This document shows positions 1-7,268 of a stretch of DNA of 64,000 nt, one piece after another (the stretch's first letter is position 1; the number at the start of each line of letters is the position of its first letter). The stretch is from Aquimarina sp. Aq78. GTDB lineage: Bacteria > Bacteroidota > Bacteroidia > Flavobacteriales > Flavobacteriaceae. The stretch spans positions 1-64,000 of the forward strand of contig NZ_OMKA01000023.1 of NCBI RefSeq assembly GCF_900299525.1, in the 5' to 3' direction. The translations under genes and the position numbers were made by a program. Below the pieces are notes generated by a model, which did not search any database, was not told the origin of the DNA, and worked only from the letters and a program-made list of their open reading frames with translations.

Positions 1-53
1 CCAAGTAATCGGCAGAATCTGCCTAAACTAACCTTTGGATAAAGGGTTTTCAT
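1..53 (-). CDS. IS3-family transposase OrfB, N-terminal fragment cut by the window edge
   Basis: Reading leftward from an ATG at the complement of 51-53 gives MKTLYPKVSLGRFCRLLG, which resembles the usual start of the IS3-type OrfB (DDE integrase). The frame is open to the window edge, so only about 18 residues are visible. It lies 8 nt downstream of the orfA stop, the normal orfA/orfB arrangement, in which the fusion protein is usually made by programmed frameshifting. The catalytic domain is outside the window, so activity cannot be judged. Confidence 0.7.
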   Translation of the reverse strand, partial: MKTLYPKVSLGRFCRLL

Positions 54-61
54 CTCTTGGA

Positions 62-439
62 TTACTTGGTATTGGACTTTTTTACAATCTTGATTTTAAA
101 TTCATGTTCGGCTACTTCAATCATCTTACGATAGGCTTCTGCCAGTAATCGAGCTTCTTGAAGTTCTTTCTTTAACTGTGATAAAGATGCTTCTTTGTTG
201 TTTGATGATGGTTCTGATTGATCTGCCATTATAGGTAAAGGTACAATACTTGGTTTTGAATAATCATATCCTAATTCTTTTAACCAATAGGTAATTCGAG
301 AATGTCCTATATGATATTTATCTTCAACCTCTCTTCTTGTTACAGTGCCAGTCAAAAATTCATTACAGACAAATCGTTTAAATTCTTCACTGTATCTAGA
401 TTGCCATTTTGATGATGAAGTTTTGCAATATCTTTCCAT
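62..439 (-). CDS. IS3-family transposase OrfA (helix-turn-helix protein)
   Basis: The 125-residue protein has an N-terminal helix-turn-helix region (about residues 12-55, with FKRFVCNEFLTGTVTRREV and then SRITYWLKELGYD) and a C-terminal segment rich in Glu, Lys and Leu (about 80-115) that is likely a coiled coil. This is the layout of IS3-family OrfA, which recognises the element ends and joins OrfB by frameshift. The length is normal. The start is an ATG preceded by an A/T-rich leader. It is followed at once by the start of orfB. The exact IS3 subgroup cannot be assigned from OrfA alone. Confidence 0.8.
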   Translation of the reverse strand: MERYCKTSSSKWQSRYSEEFKRFVCNEFLTGTVTRREVEDKYHIGHSRITYWLKELGYDYSKPSIVPLPIMADQSEPSSNNKEASLSQLKKELQEARLLAEAYRKMIEVAEHEFKIKIVKKSNTK

Positions 440-480
440 TTTTTTACACTTTTGTGTAAACCTATTTCAGGACAAGACAA

Positions 481-655
481 TGGGTCAAACTGGTGCTTTT
501 GAAAAAAATTATATTTTTAGAATTGATTATCAGTATTTTATACAATAAACAAGCCTCAATAAAGAGGCTTGTTTATGTTGTTTAGACTACTTAAGATTGT
601 TTAGAACCTAATAAATATGGGTTTTATATTGCTACGTGGGTCAAATTGGTGCTTG
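481..655 (+). repeat. Two near-identical copies of an 18-bp motif (tgggtcaaaYtggtgctt)
   Basis: The motif occurs at about 480-498 (tgggtcaaactggtgctt) and 637-654 (tgggtcaaattggtgctt), in the same orientation and differing at one base. Both copies lie just outside the IS3 end. Repeated subterminal motifs of this sort are a feature of IS21-family ends, so these may be relics of an older element, but no transposase remains here to prove it. Confidence 0.45.
547..574. terminator. Hairpin, likely bidirectional terminator
   Basis: An 11-bp stem, aaacaagcctc (547-557) with gaggcttgttt (564-574), closes a 6-nt loop and has A- and T-rich flanks. No gene clearly ends here. It may belong to a transcript truncated by the insertion sequence. 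Confidence 0.5.
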
Positions 656-656
656 G

Positions 657-812
657 TTATATTTGCAATTATGAATTGTAAAAACTGTAACCAATCCCGA
701 TCGCTCGGATATGATAGCGCAGAAATGTTTTCTGTGCTGCATATGAGTAAGAAATAAATTATACTAAAGCCGATGGCGCGGATTTGTAATCCGTGAAACA
801 TACCAAAATATG
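657..812. other. Structured non-coding stretch, possible dispersed intergenic element
   Basis: This stretch contains several short hairpins: ccga/tcgg around 698-708, a 10-bp stem agcgcagaaa/tttctgtgct (716-738), and cggatt/aatccg around 779-793. A minus-strand open frame crosses it but has no protein-like composition or recognisable family. The core looks like a dispersed element that I associate with flavobacterial intergenic regions; that is from memory and untested. There is no T-arm or acceptor stem, so it is not a tRNA. Confidence 0.35.
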
Positions 813-843
813 AAAACAGCCACTTATAATGTGGCTGTTTTTT
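813..843 (+). terminator. Rho-independent terminator
   Basis: A perfect 11-bp stem, aaaacagccac (813-823) with gtggctgtttt (831-841), closes a 7-nt loop and ends in a T run on the plus strand. It marks the end of a plus-strand transcript whose gene is not recognisable upstream. Confidence 0.65.
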
Positions 844-916
844 GATATCGTAAATTATTAATAATCTTGTTGTAAATAAAATTGTTTTAAATCCAAGATT
901 ATGTTTTTAGTTCTGT

Positions 917-970
917 AGGGAATTGATAAAATTTAGATCATCAATTGGAGGGAATTGATAAAATTTAGAT
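917..970 (+). repeat. Direct repeat of 22 bp just upstream of a small gene
   Basis: The 22-mer starting agggaattgataaaattt occurs at 917-938 and 949-970, a 32-bp period. The second copy ends 1 nt before the ATG at 972, so the repeat forms the leader of the small membrane-protein gene. It could be a local duplication that copied the ribosome-binding region, or an operator pair. Confidence 0.6.
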
Positions 971-971
971 T

Positions 972-1187
972 ATGAGAAAAATACTAATTTTTATAATTAC
1001 TAATTTCATTGGCCTTTTTATTGCGTATGTTTTAGCTCCTAGCTGTGGTCAATGTAGAGGTGACGATTATTGCCCTCCTTGTATTGGTAAGGAAGAAGGG
1101 ATATTTCTCATTGCTTTACTCCTATTTGATATTTTCTATATCTATAAATATTTCATTAAACCAAGATTGGAGAGTAAGAGTAAATAA
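972..1187 (+). CDS. Small Cys-containing protein with two membrane helices
   Basis: The 71-residue protein has a hydrophobic helix at about residues 4-22, a short loop with four cysteines (SCGQCRGDDYCPPC), a second helix at about 43-60, and a Lys/Arg-rich tail. I do not recognise a family. The topology suggests an inner-membrane protein with a Cys loop on one face. The gene is 31 nt upstream of a Cys-rich peptide ORF and a terminator follows that ORF, so the two may be co-transcribed. A role as an accessory or immunity protein for the peptide is speculation. Confidence 0.55.
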   Translation: MRKILIFIITNFIGLFIAYVLAPSCGQCRGDDYCPPCIGKEEGIFLIALLLFDIFYIYKYFIKPRLESKSK

Positions 1188-1218
1188 AAGAAATCTTTAA
1201 ACTTCTTTTTGATTAGGA

Positions 1219-1341
1219 ATGCAATACAAAAATCTGCAAAAACTCAATTTAGAAAGCTATACAATTGAAGAAAACAATCAGTTTTGATGCTGCTATTTAT
1301 GCTGTCAAGAATCTTTCTGTAAAACAACAACAGGTGATTAA
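1219..1341 (+). pseudogene. Candidate Cys-rich ribosomal peptide precursor interrupted by an in-frame TGA
   Basis: From the ATG at 1219 the frame reads MQYKNLQKLNLESYTIEENN then QF, meets TGA at 1285-1287, and continues in the same frame as CCYLCCQESFCKTTTGD before TAA at 1339. The first part resembles the short leaders (NLxKLxLxxxxI) of Bacteroidota modified-peptide precursors. The second part is a plausible Cys/Thr core. A purine-rich ttagga precedes the ATG and a terminator hairpin follows the TAA by 3 nt, so the unit looks like a real small gene. A nonsense mutation is the simplest reading. TGA recoding is possible but unsupported. Confidence 0.4.
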
Positions 1342-1344
1342 ATT

Positions 1345-1387
1345 AATTCCCTGGAAGCAATGTCATACCTCCGGGGAATTTTTATTT
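1345..1387 (+). terminator. Rho-independent terminator
   Basis: A 10-bp stem, aattccctgg (1345-1354) with ccggggaatt (1371-1380), contains one G-T pair, closes a 16-nt loop, and is followed by a T-rich run. It sits immediately after the peptide ORF and probably ends its transcript. Confidence 0.55.
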
Positions 1388-1533
1388 AAAAAAGCTATTC
1401 TCGATACAATTTTTCTTCGTTTCACTATGAAAAATCACTCGAATTGACGCTTTTTTATAGTATTAGTTTTAAAATGCACAACGAGTTTTACAATAGTTAT
1501 GGTTTCTATAAATGAGTTAGGCATATTGAGAAA

Positions 1534-2838
1534 TTAAAATTCCTCACCGCCACCGCCGCCATTTGAGCAATCTACAAATTCAACTTCGGTGCCAAACCAT
1601 TCTGTGATACCACAAGAGTTGGTTCTTTTTACCTCAAAAAGATACCAACCAGGAGTTGGGGTATAGTGTAAGGTTCCAGAATCTCCCGAGTAATTAGTCG
1701 ATGGGCTATATACAATAGATAGATTAGGATATCTACGTAGCCTTATTTGATGTGTTGTACCCGATAATCTTGGAGTTATGCTATAGGTATTCCCTGTGTG
1801 ACTAGAACAAAAATAACCGATCTCATTTATACCATTTTCGAATTCGATCATATCTACGACAGCTTCTCCTATCCAAATATTTCTACGTACCGTATGTGAT
1901 GGTAAAGTAGCTTGAATAAATCCTGATCCATTATATGCACTATTTGCAGGTCTTACCGTAATACTGGTATTTGTAGAGGATACGATTTGAAGATTCGAAG
2001 AGGTTGTCCAGTTTATGGGAATAGTCGAAATACTCGCATTATAAGTCACCGTGGAAGTATTACATATTAGCGATGATCCGGCCATGGTGAGCGGAGGAAA
2101 TAAGTGCCTTATTGCTAAAAAATCCCCAGCACTAAAGTTGTCAATTGAGCATGCTTGACCACCGTTCATTACAGATTGAGCATCTGAACTTGGTGTACCG
2201 GGAATCAGGCTTGCAGAAGTTTGATTGGTGTGCATGATGCCTAGATTATGACCCAGTTCATGTTGTACATTAGAAATTCTCATATTCTGTGTGATAGCCC
2301 CGCTACATGCATTAAAATCTGGATTTACCCAGATTCTTACCCCAGGCAAACCGTTGGTTGTAGGAAATGTTCCTCTTCCAAAAACATTGGAAGCTAAATT
2401 CATACTGGGATCTTGTGAGTCATACATAATCTGGATGTGCGCATTGGCTGCCGTAGCAGTTATATTGAGAAACAACCCTGAGCTAGCAGCGTTCCAACGG
2501 CCAATTGCGTCTATAGAAGCATTTCTCCAATTTAAGTTCATATTGGGATTTATAAACACATTGATATTGTTAATCGTCACAGAATTGGGATGTTCTCTTT
2601 GTTTAGTGTTGGATTTTTTAGGAGCATGGTATTTTTTGTTTTTATAAAAAACCATATCTCCATCTACCAAATAATAGGTTCCTTTGTCTTCGATTAGATC
2701 ATCAGAAAACCCCCAACTCTTCAAGGTTTTGAGTACAGAATCGCTTTGTGATAAACTTTCGTTTTCTACCAGATAATCCTCTTCAGAGCATCCGACGAGG
2801 ATAGTGAACAACAGACTTAAAATAAATAGTTTTTTCAT
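1534..2838 (-). CDS. Lipoprotein zinc metalloprotease, M57-like (HEIGH type)
   Basis: The 434-residue protein begins with a lipoprotein signal (lipobox LVGC, Cys17). It carries the extended zincin motif HELGHNLGIMH at residues 193-203, with Met224 in SVMNG as a plausible Met-turn. The combination of a short pro-region and this motif matches the dual-action HEIGH metallopeptidases (Pfam Peptidase_M57), predicted to cleave proteins at the cell surface. Residues after about 250 look like beta-rich modules with paired cysteines, ending in a Gly/Glu tail (CSNGGGGGEEF). It appears monocistronic. The substrate is unknown. Confidence 0.8.
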   Translation of the reverse strand: MKKLFILSLLFTILVGCSEEDYLVENESLSQSDSVLKTLKSWGFSDDLIEDKGTYYLVDGDMVFYKNKKYHAPKKSNTKQREHPNSVTINNINVFINPNMNLNWRNASIDAIGRWNAASSGLFLNITATAANAHIQIMYDSQDPSMNLASNVFGRGTFPTTNGLPGVRIWVNPDFNACSGAITQNMRISNVQHELGHNLGIMHTNQTSASLIPGTPSSDAQSVMNGGQACSIDNFSAGDFLAIRHLFPPLTMAGSSLICNTSTVTYNASISTIPINWTTSSNLQIVSSTNTSITVRPANSAYNGSGFIQATLPSHTVRRNIWIGEAVVDMIEFENGINEIGYFCSSHTGNTYSITPRLSGTTHQIRLRRYPNLSIVYSPSTNYSGDSGTLHYTPTPGWYLFEVKRTNSCGITEWFGTEVEFVDCSNGGGGGEEF

Positions 2839-3467
2839 TTTGTGTGAGTTTTAGTTTTTGCCTTACTTTGTTATGGAGTGTTCGGGTCACATTTTTCTCC
2901 TTGTGATTAATAGCTTTTGGTGATAGTGAAGTATTTTTGTTGTTGCGAAGTCTATTTTGTTCCTTAAACTTGGTTAAAGAAATTCAAGTTCTCTTTAGTA
3001 ATATATGTTGTGTACCACCACTTGTTATAGCATCAATATATTTCCTCTTGTTTAATAGGGTATTTGAGCTTTTGGAGTACAGAGCTAATAAGACTTAAGA
3101 ATCGTAAAATAGCTTTGATGTCGATTAGAATTCGTTATCGCGAAATTGAGAATTGTATACTTACGGTGTGAGTAACAATAAGGTTCTTTGTGTGAGTGTT
3201 TTCATAATTTTCTGTTGGTTAATATTGATAATTGTTAAGTTTCACAAGGTTGTTACTTTTACCTTGCTTACTTCGATACTTTAAATTTAGGGTTTTTTGT
3301 GTAAACCCTTCTGGTTTTACCTTAAAAATAATTGGATCTAATTTGTTCCAATTTATAACCGTATCAGAAGAGATTAAATCTATTTTAGATGAATACAATA
3401 CTAAAGGGGCTACAAATTATACAACAGATAATTTAGAGGAACACTATTGTGATAGAATGCTATGTTT
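2839..3467. other. Long intergenic region with no recognisable gene
   Basis: About 630 bases of A/T-rich sequence separate the M57 lipoprotein from the end of the next minus-strand operon. A plus-strand open frame overlaps its right part but has no start signal, family resemblance or typical composition, and runs into the opposite gene. I see no convincing hairpin, tRNA or repeat. Part of it should hold the M57 promoter. Confidence 0.5.
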
Positions 3468-3998
3468 TTATCTTTTTTTTCTTAATATATCAGTCATTAG
3501 ATATACACGTTTTAAAATTTTTGATGGCTCAAAAACTCTGTCAGATATACGATCTCCTTTGTTAAGTTCTCTAATGAGTTTAGAGTTATTAAAATAGTAG
3601 CGACCTTCGAATATGGTTTCTGGTGGCAAAGAGGTATCAAAATACATCCATTCACCAGATGAATCATAAACACTTTTAAACTTATTTTCTTGTTCATAAG
3701 CAAAAAACAGTTTGCCTTTCTTTAGGTAATATTCTATTACAATAGACCCATAAGAAACCCCAATCCATTCAACATATTTTACCAGTTTGCCATTTTCAAA
3801 ATACCCGGTAAGCTGACCACCACCATCTGTTGTATACTCCATGAACTCCTCATTATATAAGTCAATCTTTTTGAGTTGATGATTTGAATTAATACGTCGA
3901 AATTCTGTCCTGATTTTTTGGATTAACTCCTCTGTATTCTGAAAAATTCCTATGAAAGGAATGGCAAGTATTCCTATAAACAGTAAAATGGTTCTCAT
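3468..3998 (-). CDS. Exported protein of unknown function
   Basis: The 176-residue protein has a hydrophobic N-terminus (residues 3-18) that could be a signal peptide or membrane anchor. The body is rich in aromatic and charged residues, and its strand-like stretches (GGGQLTGYFENGKLVKYVEW) recall MORN-like or toxin_15-like repeats. No family is assigned. It is the last gene of a six-gene minus-strand operon, starting 25 nt after the DUF2071 gene. The tail ends in RKKR. Confidence 0.65.
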   Translation of the reverse strand: MRTILLFIGILAIPFIGIFQNTEELIQKIRTEFRRINSNHQLKKIDLYNEEFMEYTTDGGGQLTGYFENGKLVKYVEWIGVSYGSIVIEYYLKKGKLFFAYEQENKFKSVYDSSGEWMYFDTSLPPETIFEGRYYFNNSKLIRELNKGDRISDRVFEPSKILKRVYLMTDILRKKR

Positions 3999-4023
3999 AG
4001 TAATAGTGTATAAAAACTAGTAT

Positions 4024-4758
4024 TTATGATAATCTAATTCTTTCTTTTTTGTTCTTCCCCCAGGCAATTACGTCTACTCCTTTTGAATATTGAATTTTAT
4101 CAGGCTCATCCTTGATTAACTTATCAAATCTTGCGTAGTTTACCTTTAGGTTAGTAACCTCAATTTTTTGTATTGGCCACTCCAGGTGATGAATCTCAAA
4201 TTCATTAATTGACTTCTCTGTATCTTGAAACAAAGCATACCTTTCTGTAAGCCATTTATCGAGAACGCTTTTATCTGTAATTTCTTCTCCAATAGAAAAT
4301 GGGATGTCTAATTCATCTTTAAACTCTGAATTTATGGATAGATATCGATTTTCGCTTCGTTTTATTTTTGAATACCGATATGGCAATTCAGAAATTTTCT
4401 TAGCTATTTTACAGGATAAATTTGTTCCTCCTTCTATACTTAGAAAATAGACTCCTGTTTTTGTATTAGACTTGACATAAGTTCTGATATTAATTTCATC
4501 AAAAGTAGAGATTGGAGGAAATGCCGGTAGGTTTTTAGGCCGAATTTTTTCCATGGTAAAAGCGACCAAAGAAATCCAGGGTTTTCCTTCAAAAAGATCA
4601 ATTTCAAGTTCTTTTGGAACAAATTTTTGTAATTCTGATAATTCGACTTGCCAATGAATAAATATTGCATTATTCCATTCCTGGTAGAATTTCCAATTTT
4701 TATCAGGGATTTTCCAGGGCCGGTGCTCAGTCGTATTTAATAGTTCCTTGATTGACAT
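4024..4758 (-). CDS. DUF2071 (YqjF-like) family protein
   Basis: The 244-residue soluble protein matches the DUF2071/YqjF pattern: an N-terminal HRPWKIPDKNWKFYQEWNNA segment, then a region about residues 35-75 (VELSELQKFVPKELEIDLFE then KPWISLVAFTMEKIRP), and later an FDEINIRTYV strand. The family is conserved, and its acetoacetate-decarboxylase-like fold is known from structures, but its function is unclear. The ATG directly abuts the stop codon of the glycosidase gene, so the two are translationally coupled. Confidence 0.8.
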   Translation of the reverse strand: MSIKELLNTTEHRPWKIPDKNWKFYQEWNNAIFIHWQVELSELQKFVPKELEIDLFEGKPWISLVAFTMEKIRPKNLPAFPPISTFDEINIRTYVKSNTKTGVYFLSIEGGTNLSCKIAKKISELPYRYSKIKRSENRYLSINSEFKDELDIPFSIGEEITDKSVLDKWLTERYALFQDTEKSINEFEIHHLEWPIQKIEVTNLKVNYARFDKLIKDEPDKIQYSKGVDVIAWGKNKKERIRLS

Positions 4759-5865
4759 TTATTTAATGACCCCGGCACATACTTTTAATCGTAAGATTTT
4801 CTTTACCGATTGCATTACCTGTTTTTTATAGCCTGCATCGATTTTCATTTCGGCCAGGATAGCATTTATTGTTTTTATTTCGTTTTGTGGCATTAGGATC
4901 AGGTCACAACCAGCTTTAGAAGCCAGTAGGGGGGCATTGTCTAATATCGTAACCGCTTTCATGATATTAAGTGCATCAGATATAATAATACCTCTAAACC
5001 TCATTTTTTCTTTTAATAACCCAGTAACAATTTTTGGAGAACAACTAGAGGGTAGCCCATCGGTGTTATACTCTTCATTGTTTTTAATAGTGATGTGGGC
5101 AACCATGATAGAGAGCACACCATCTTCGATAATTTTTTTATAATTATCTACTTCCTGTAAAGGACCATCTATGTATACACTTTGTTTGTGGGTATCTCCT
5201 TTTACAAGACCATGACCGGGAAAATGTTTTGCTGTTGCTATGATCCCGCTTTCTTGAGAACATTTTATAAACTGATTCGCGAGGCGAACTACATCTTCTT
5301 TATTGTTTCCGTAACTTCTGGATTTAATAGCTTCATTGCTAGAACTTACATCGAGTACAGGAGCATAGTTATGGTGTACACCAATATCTCTAAGTTCCTG
5401 GTTGATAATATTGACTACAGAGTCTGATTGCGCCTCATTTTTGATATCAATAGTTTTACCTACTTTACGGGCTCCTTTAATTCTACTAGAGAATAAACTA
5501 GGCTCGGCATCCATACTAAACAAAAGCGGGACGGTCTTATTTTTTGTAGTAATGGCATTAAGTGCGTTGATATCTTCGGTATGTTTTTGCTTATGTCCTT
5601 TTAGATAAACGACACCTCCAATAGCATTTTGCATGGCTAATTTTTGAACTGTAGCTGCAGGCTTACCTATTTCTCCACCAGAAGTGATGATCATTTGAGC
5701 GACCTTTTGTCGATCACTTAATGTATTAAAAATAGAATCTACTGTATATTCTAATTCAGAAGTATAGGTATAAAAATCTTGTAAGCTAAATTTTGGTGCT
5801 TTTTGAGCGTAGCCATTAGCCGATAACAAGACAATGCAAAAAATCAATCGAAAAAAACAATTCAT
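4759..5865 (-). CDS. Exported GH3 beta-N-acetylhexosaminidase-like glycosidase
   Basis: The 368-residue protein has a signal peptide (about 1-20, ending NGYA) and a glycoside hydrolase family 3 barrel. KHFPGHG at 213-219 followed by GDTH (223-226) is the NagZ-type acid/base loop, and Asp297 in ISDALN is the expected nucleophile. The second GH3 domain is missing, as in NagZ. Such enzymes remove GlcNAc from muropeptides or chitin fragments. The signal peptide implies a periplasmic or surface location rather than cytoplasmic recycling. Substrate is inferred from family only. The gene lies between the sulfurtransferase (33 nt) and DUF2071 genes. Confidence 0.85.
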   Translation of the reverse strand: MNCFFRLIFCIVLLSANGYAQKAPKFSLQDFYTYTSELEYTVDSIFNTLSDRQKVAQMIITSGGEIGKPAATVQKLAMQNAIGGVVYLKGHKQKHTEDINALNAITTKNKTVPLLFSMDAEPSLFSSRIKGARKVGKTIDIKNEAQSDSVVNIINQELRDIGVHHNYAPVLDVSSSNEAIKSRSYGNNKEDVVRLANQFIKCSQESGIIATAKHFPGHGLVKGDTHKQSVYIDGPLQEVDNYKKIIEDGVLSIMVAHITIKNNEEYNTDGLPSSCSPKIVTGLLKEKMRFRGIIISDALNIMKAVTILDNAPLLASKAGCDLILMPQNEIKTINAILAEMKIDAGYKKQVMQSVKKILRLKVCAGVIK

Positions 5866-5898
5866 ATAATATAATTAAGCAGATATTTTAATTTGTAT

Positions 5899-6750
5899 TT
5901 AACATTGAATAGGAACTCCATCCAACTGCCCCCATTCACTCCATGATCCATCATATATAGATACATTATGATATCCTGCCAGCTCTGCGGCAAGCATAAT
6001 AATACATGCAGTAATACCGGATCCACATGTAAAGATCAGTTTTTTGTCTTCAATATTAAAATACTGTAGAATTTTTTGCAATTCTGTCGTAGATCGCATT
6101 TTACCATCATCCAGTACTTTTGTATAATGCAAATTCATTGAATTTGGAATATGGCCTCCTTTAAGGCTTTCTCTGGGTTCGGGCTCTGATGCAGTAAACC
6201 TACCTGGGGAACGGGCATCCAGTATTAGAGAATTTTCAGAATTCATTTCTGAGAGTATCATTTTGGCATTGGTAACCAATTTGGGAGTATGATTGGCTTC
6301 AAAATTTCCACGGCTGTATTCTTGTCGACTGGTATCCTCAGTTTCGCAAGGTTGCTCAGCTTTTTGCCAGGCAGGGAAACCACCATCTAATATGGCAACG
6401 TTTTGGTGCCCCATGGTTTTAAACATCCATCGTACTCTTGGGCTAGAGTAGATCCCTAATGTATCATAGATTACTATGGTATGATGAGAACTAATGCCAA
6501 GTGCTTCGCAAGCTTCTGAGAAAGCTTCTGGAGAAGGAAGCATATTAGGAATATCGGTGGTTGCATCAGAAAAAACATTTTTAATATCAAAAAAACGAGC
6601 TCCTTTGATCTTTAGATTCGAGTTTTTTGGCTTGTCTTGAGAAGTTACTTTTTTAATTGTAGCATCCAGAATCACCAAATCAGGATGATCTAAATACTTA
6701 GAAAGCCAGTCTACTGATACAATGGGTTGTGTGATTTGTAATGTATTCAT
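5899..6750 (-). CDS. sseA: 3-mercaptopyruvate/thiosulfate sulfurtransferase (two rhodanese domains)
   Basis: The 283-residue protein has two tandem rhodanese domains (about 10-130 and 160-280). The active-site loop TCGSGITAC has the catalytic Cys at residue 242. The CGSGxTA form is typical of mercaptopyruvate sulfurtransferases, as opposed to the CRKGxT loop of classical rhodaneses. It transfers sulfur from 3-mercaptopyruvate to thiol acceptors. Length and domain order are normal and no signal peptide is present, so it is cytoplasmic. It is the third gene of the operon, starting 20 nt after the NTF2-like gene. Confidence 0.88.
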   Translation of the reverse strand: MNTLQITQPIVSVDWLSKYLDHPDLVILDATIKKVTSQDKPKNSNLKIKGARFFDIKNVFSDATTDIPNMLPSPEAFSEACEALGISSHHTIVIYDTLGIYSSPRVRWMFKTMGHQNVAILDGGFPAWQKAEQPCETEDTSRQEYSRGNFEANHTPKLVTNAKMILSEMNSENSLILDARSPGRFTASEPEPRESLKGGHIPNSMNLHYTKVLDDGKMRSTTELQKILQYFNIEDKKLIFTCGSGITACIIMLAAELAGYHNVSIYDGSWSEWGQLDGVPIQC

Positions 6751-6770
6751 ATTAGGTTAAGGTATCAAAA

Positions 6771-7226
6771 TCAAGAGGCCATAAATTTATCGAGCATTTT
6801 ATTGGTTTGCAGGATTAGTTTTTTCTTAAAAAAACCAGTTCCACCAAGCAAAGCGCCTTTCCATCCGATAGCTTGAGAAGCCCATCGATGTAGGTTAAAA
6901 TCATCTGTGTGTTTTATGATTTTACCATCTTTAAATTCGAATTGAGCATCGATCTTATTGTGGACAGATCTTCCTGTTTTACTAAAAGAATACCATGCTT
7001 CCCAATGAGCTGATCCCTTTTGATCATTAGCTTCGACTTGTGAAAATTCGACCTTAAAATTTCTTGCGTTTTTACATAGCATACGCCACATACCTTTTGC
7101 ACGATTACCTTTTAGTTTTCCAAAACCGGGATCTTCAAAAACCACATCATCATGATAACATGATATCATGGTTTCAGCATCGAGATTGCTTAATCCGGTA
7201 TAAAACGTTTCGATAAGCTTCTTCAT
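6771..7226 (-). CDS. NTF2/SnoaL-like domain protein
   Basis: The 151-residue protein has the SnoaL-like pattern: FYTGLSNLDAETMISCYHDD near the start, VVFEDPGFG, then an antiparallel sheet region with HWEAWYSF and a strand FEFKDGKIIKHTDDFN. The fold forms a pocket used by many unrelated enzymes and binding proteins, so the function is open. It sits between gpsA (42 nt) and sseA (20 nt) in the same operon. The ATG chosen gives the standard family start MKKLIETFY. Confidence 0.8.
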   Translation of the reverse strand: MKKLIETFYTGLSNLDAETMISCYHDDVVFEDPGFGKLKGNRAKGMWRMLCKNARNFKVEFSQVEANDQKGSAHWEAWYSFSKTGRSVHNKIDAQFEFKDGKIIKHTDDFNLHRWASQAIGWKGALLGGTGFFKKKLILQTNKMLDKFMAS

Positions 7227-7268
7227 AAGATGTATAGTAAAAAATCAGAGGCATGAAGATAAGAATAA

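Larger units (their letters stand above)
1..479 (-). mobile_element. IS3-family insertion sequence, partial
   Basis: The element holds orfA and the beginning of orfB, both on the minus strand, and runs off the left edge. On the minus strand the likely terminus reads TGTCTTGTCCTGAAATAGG, starting near 479. IS3 elements usually begin with TG, so this is where I place the end. The matching opposite terminus and target duplication are outside the window, so the boundary is inferred. Confidence 0.6.

Noticed and set aside
765..800. tRNA-Thr-like anticodon arm (cggatttgtaatccg)
   Set aside because: The arm looks right, but no acceptor stem, D-arm or T-arm (no GGTTCRA) can be found around it, so it is not a tRNA gene.
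601..801. 66-residue minus-strand frame near the IS element
   Set aside because: It crosses a series of hairpins and has no homology that I recognise; it fits a structured non-coding element better.
1285..1287. Selenocysteine codon in the peptide ORF
   Set aside because: A bacterial SECIS hairpin should begin directly after the TGA; the only strong hairpin is 58 nt downstream and looks like a terminator.
1265..1447. 60-residue frame starting with TTG
   Set aside because: It overlaps the peptide ORF and the terminator hairpin in another frame, has no ribosome-binding site, and shows no family resemblance.
3232..3597. 121-residue plus-strand frame
   Set aside because: It overlaps the 3' part of a credible minus-strand gene and has no start signal or protein-like pattern.
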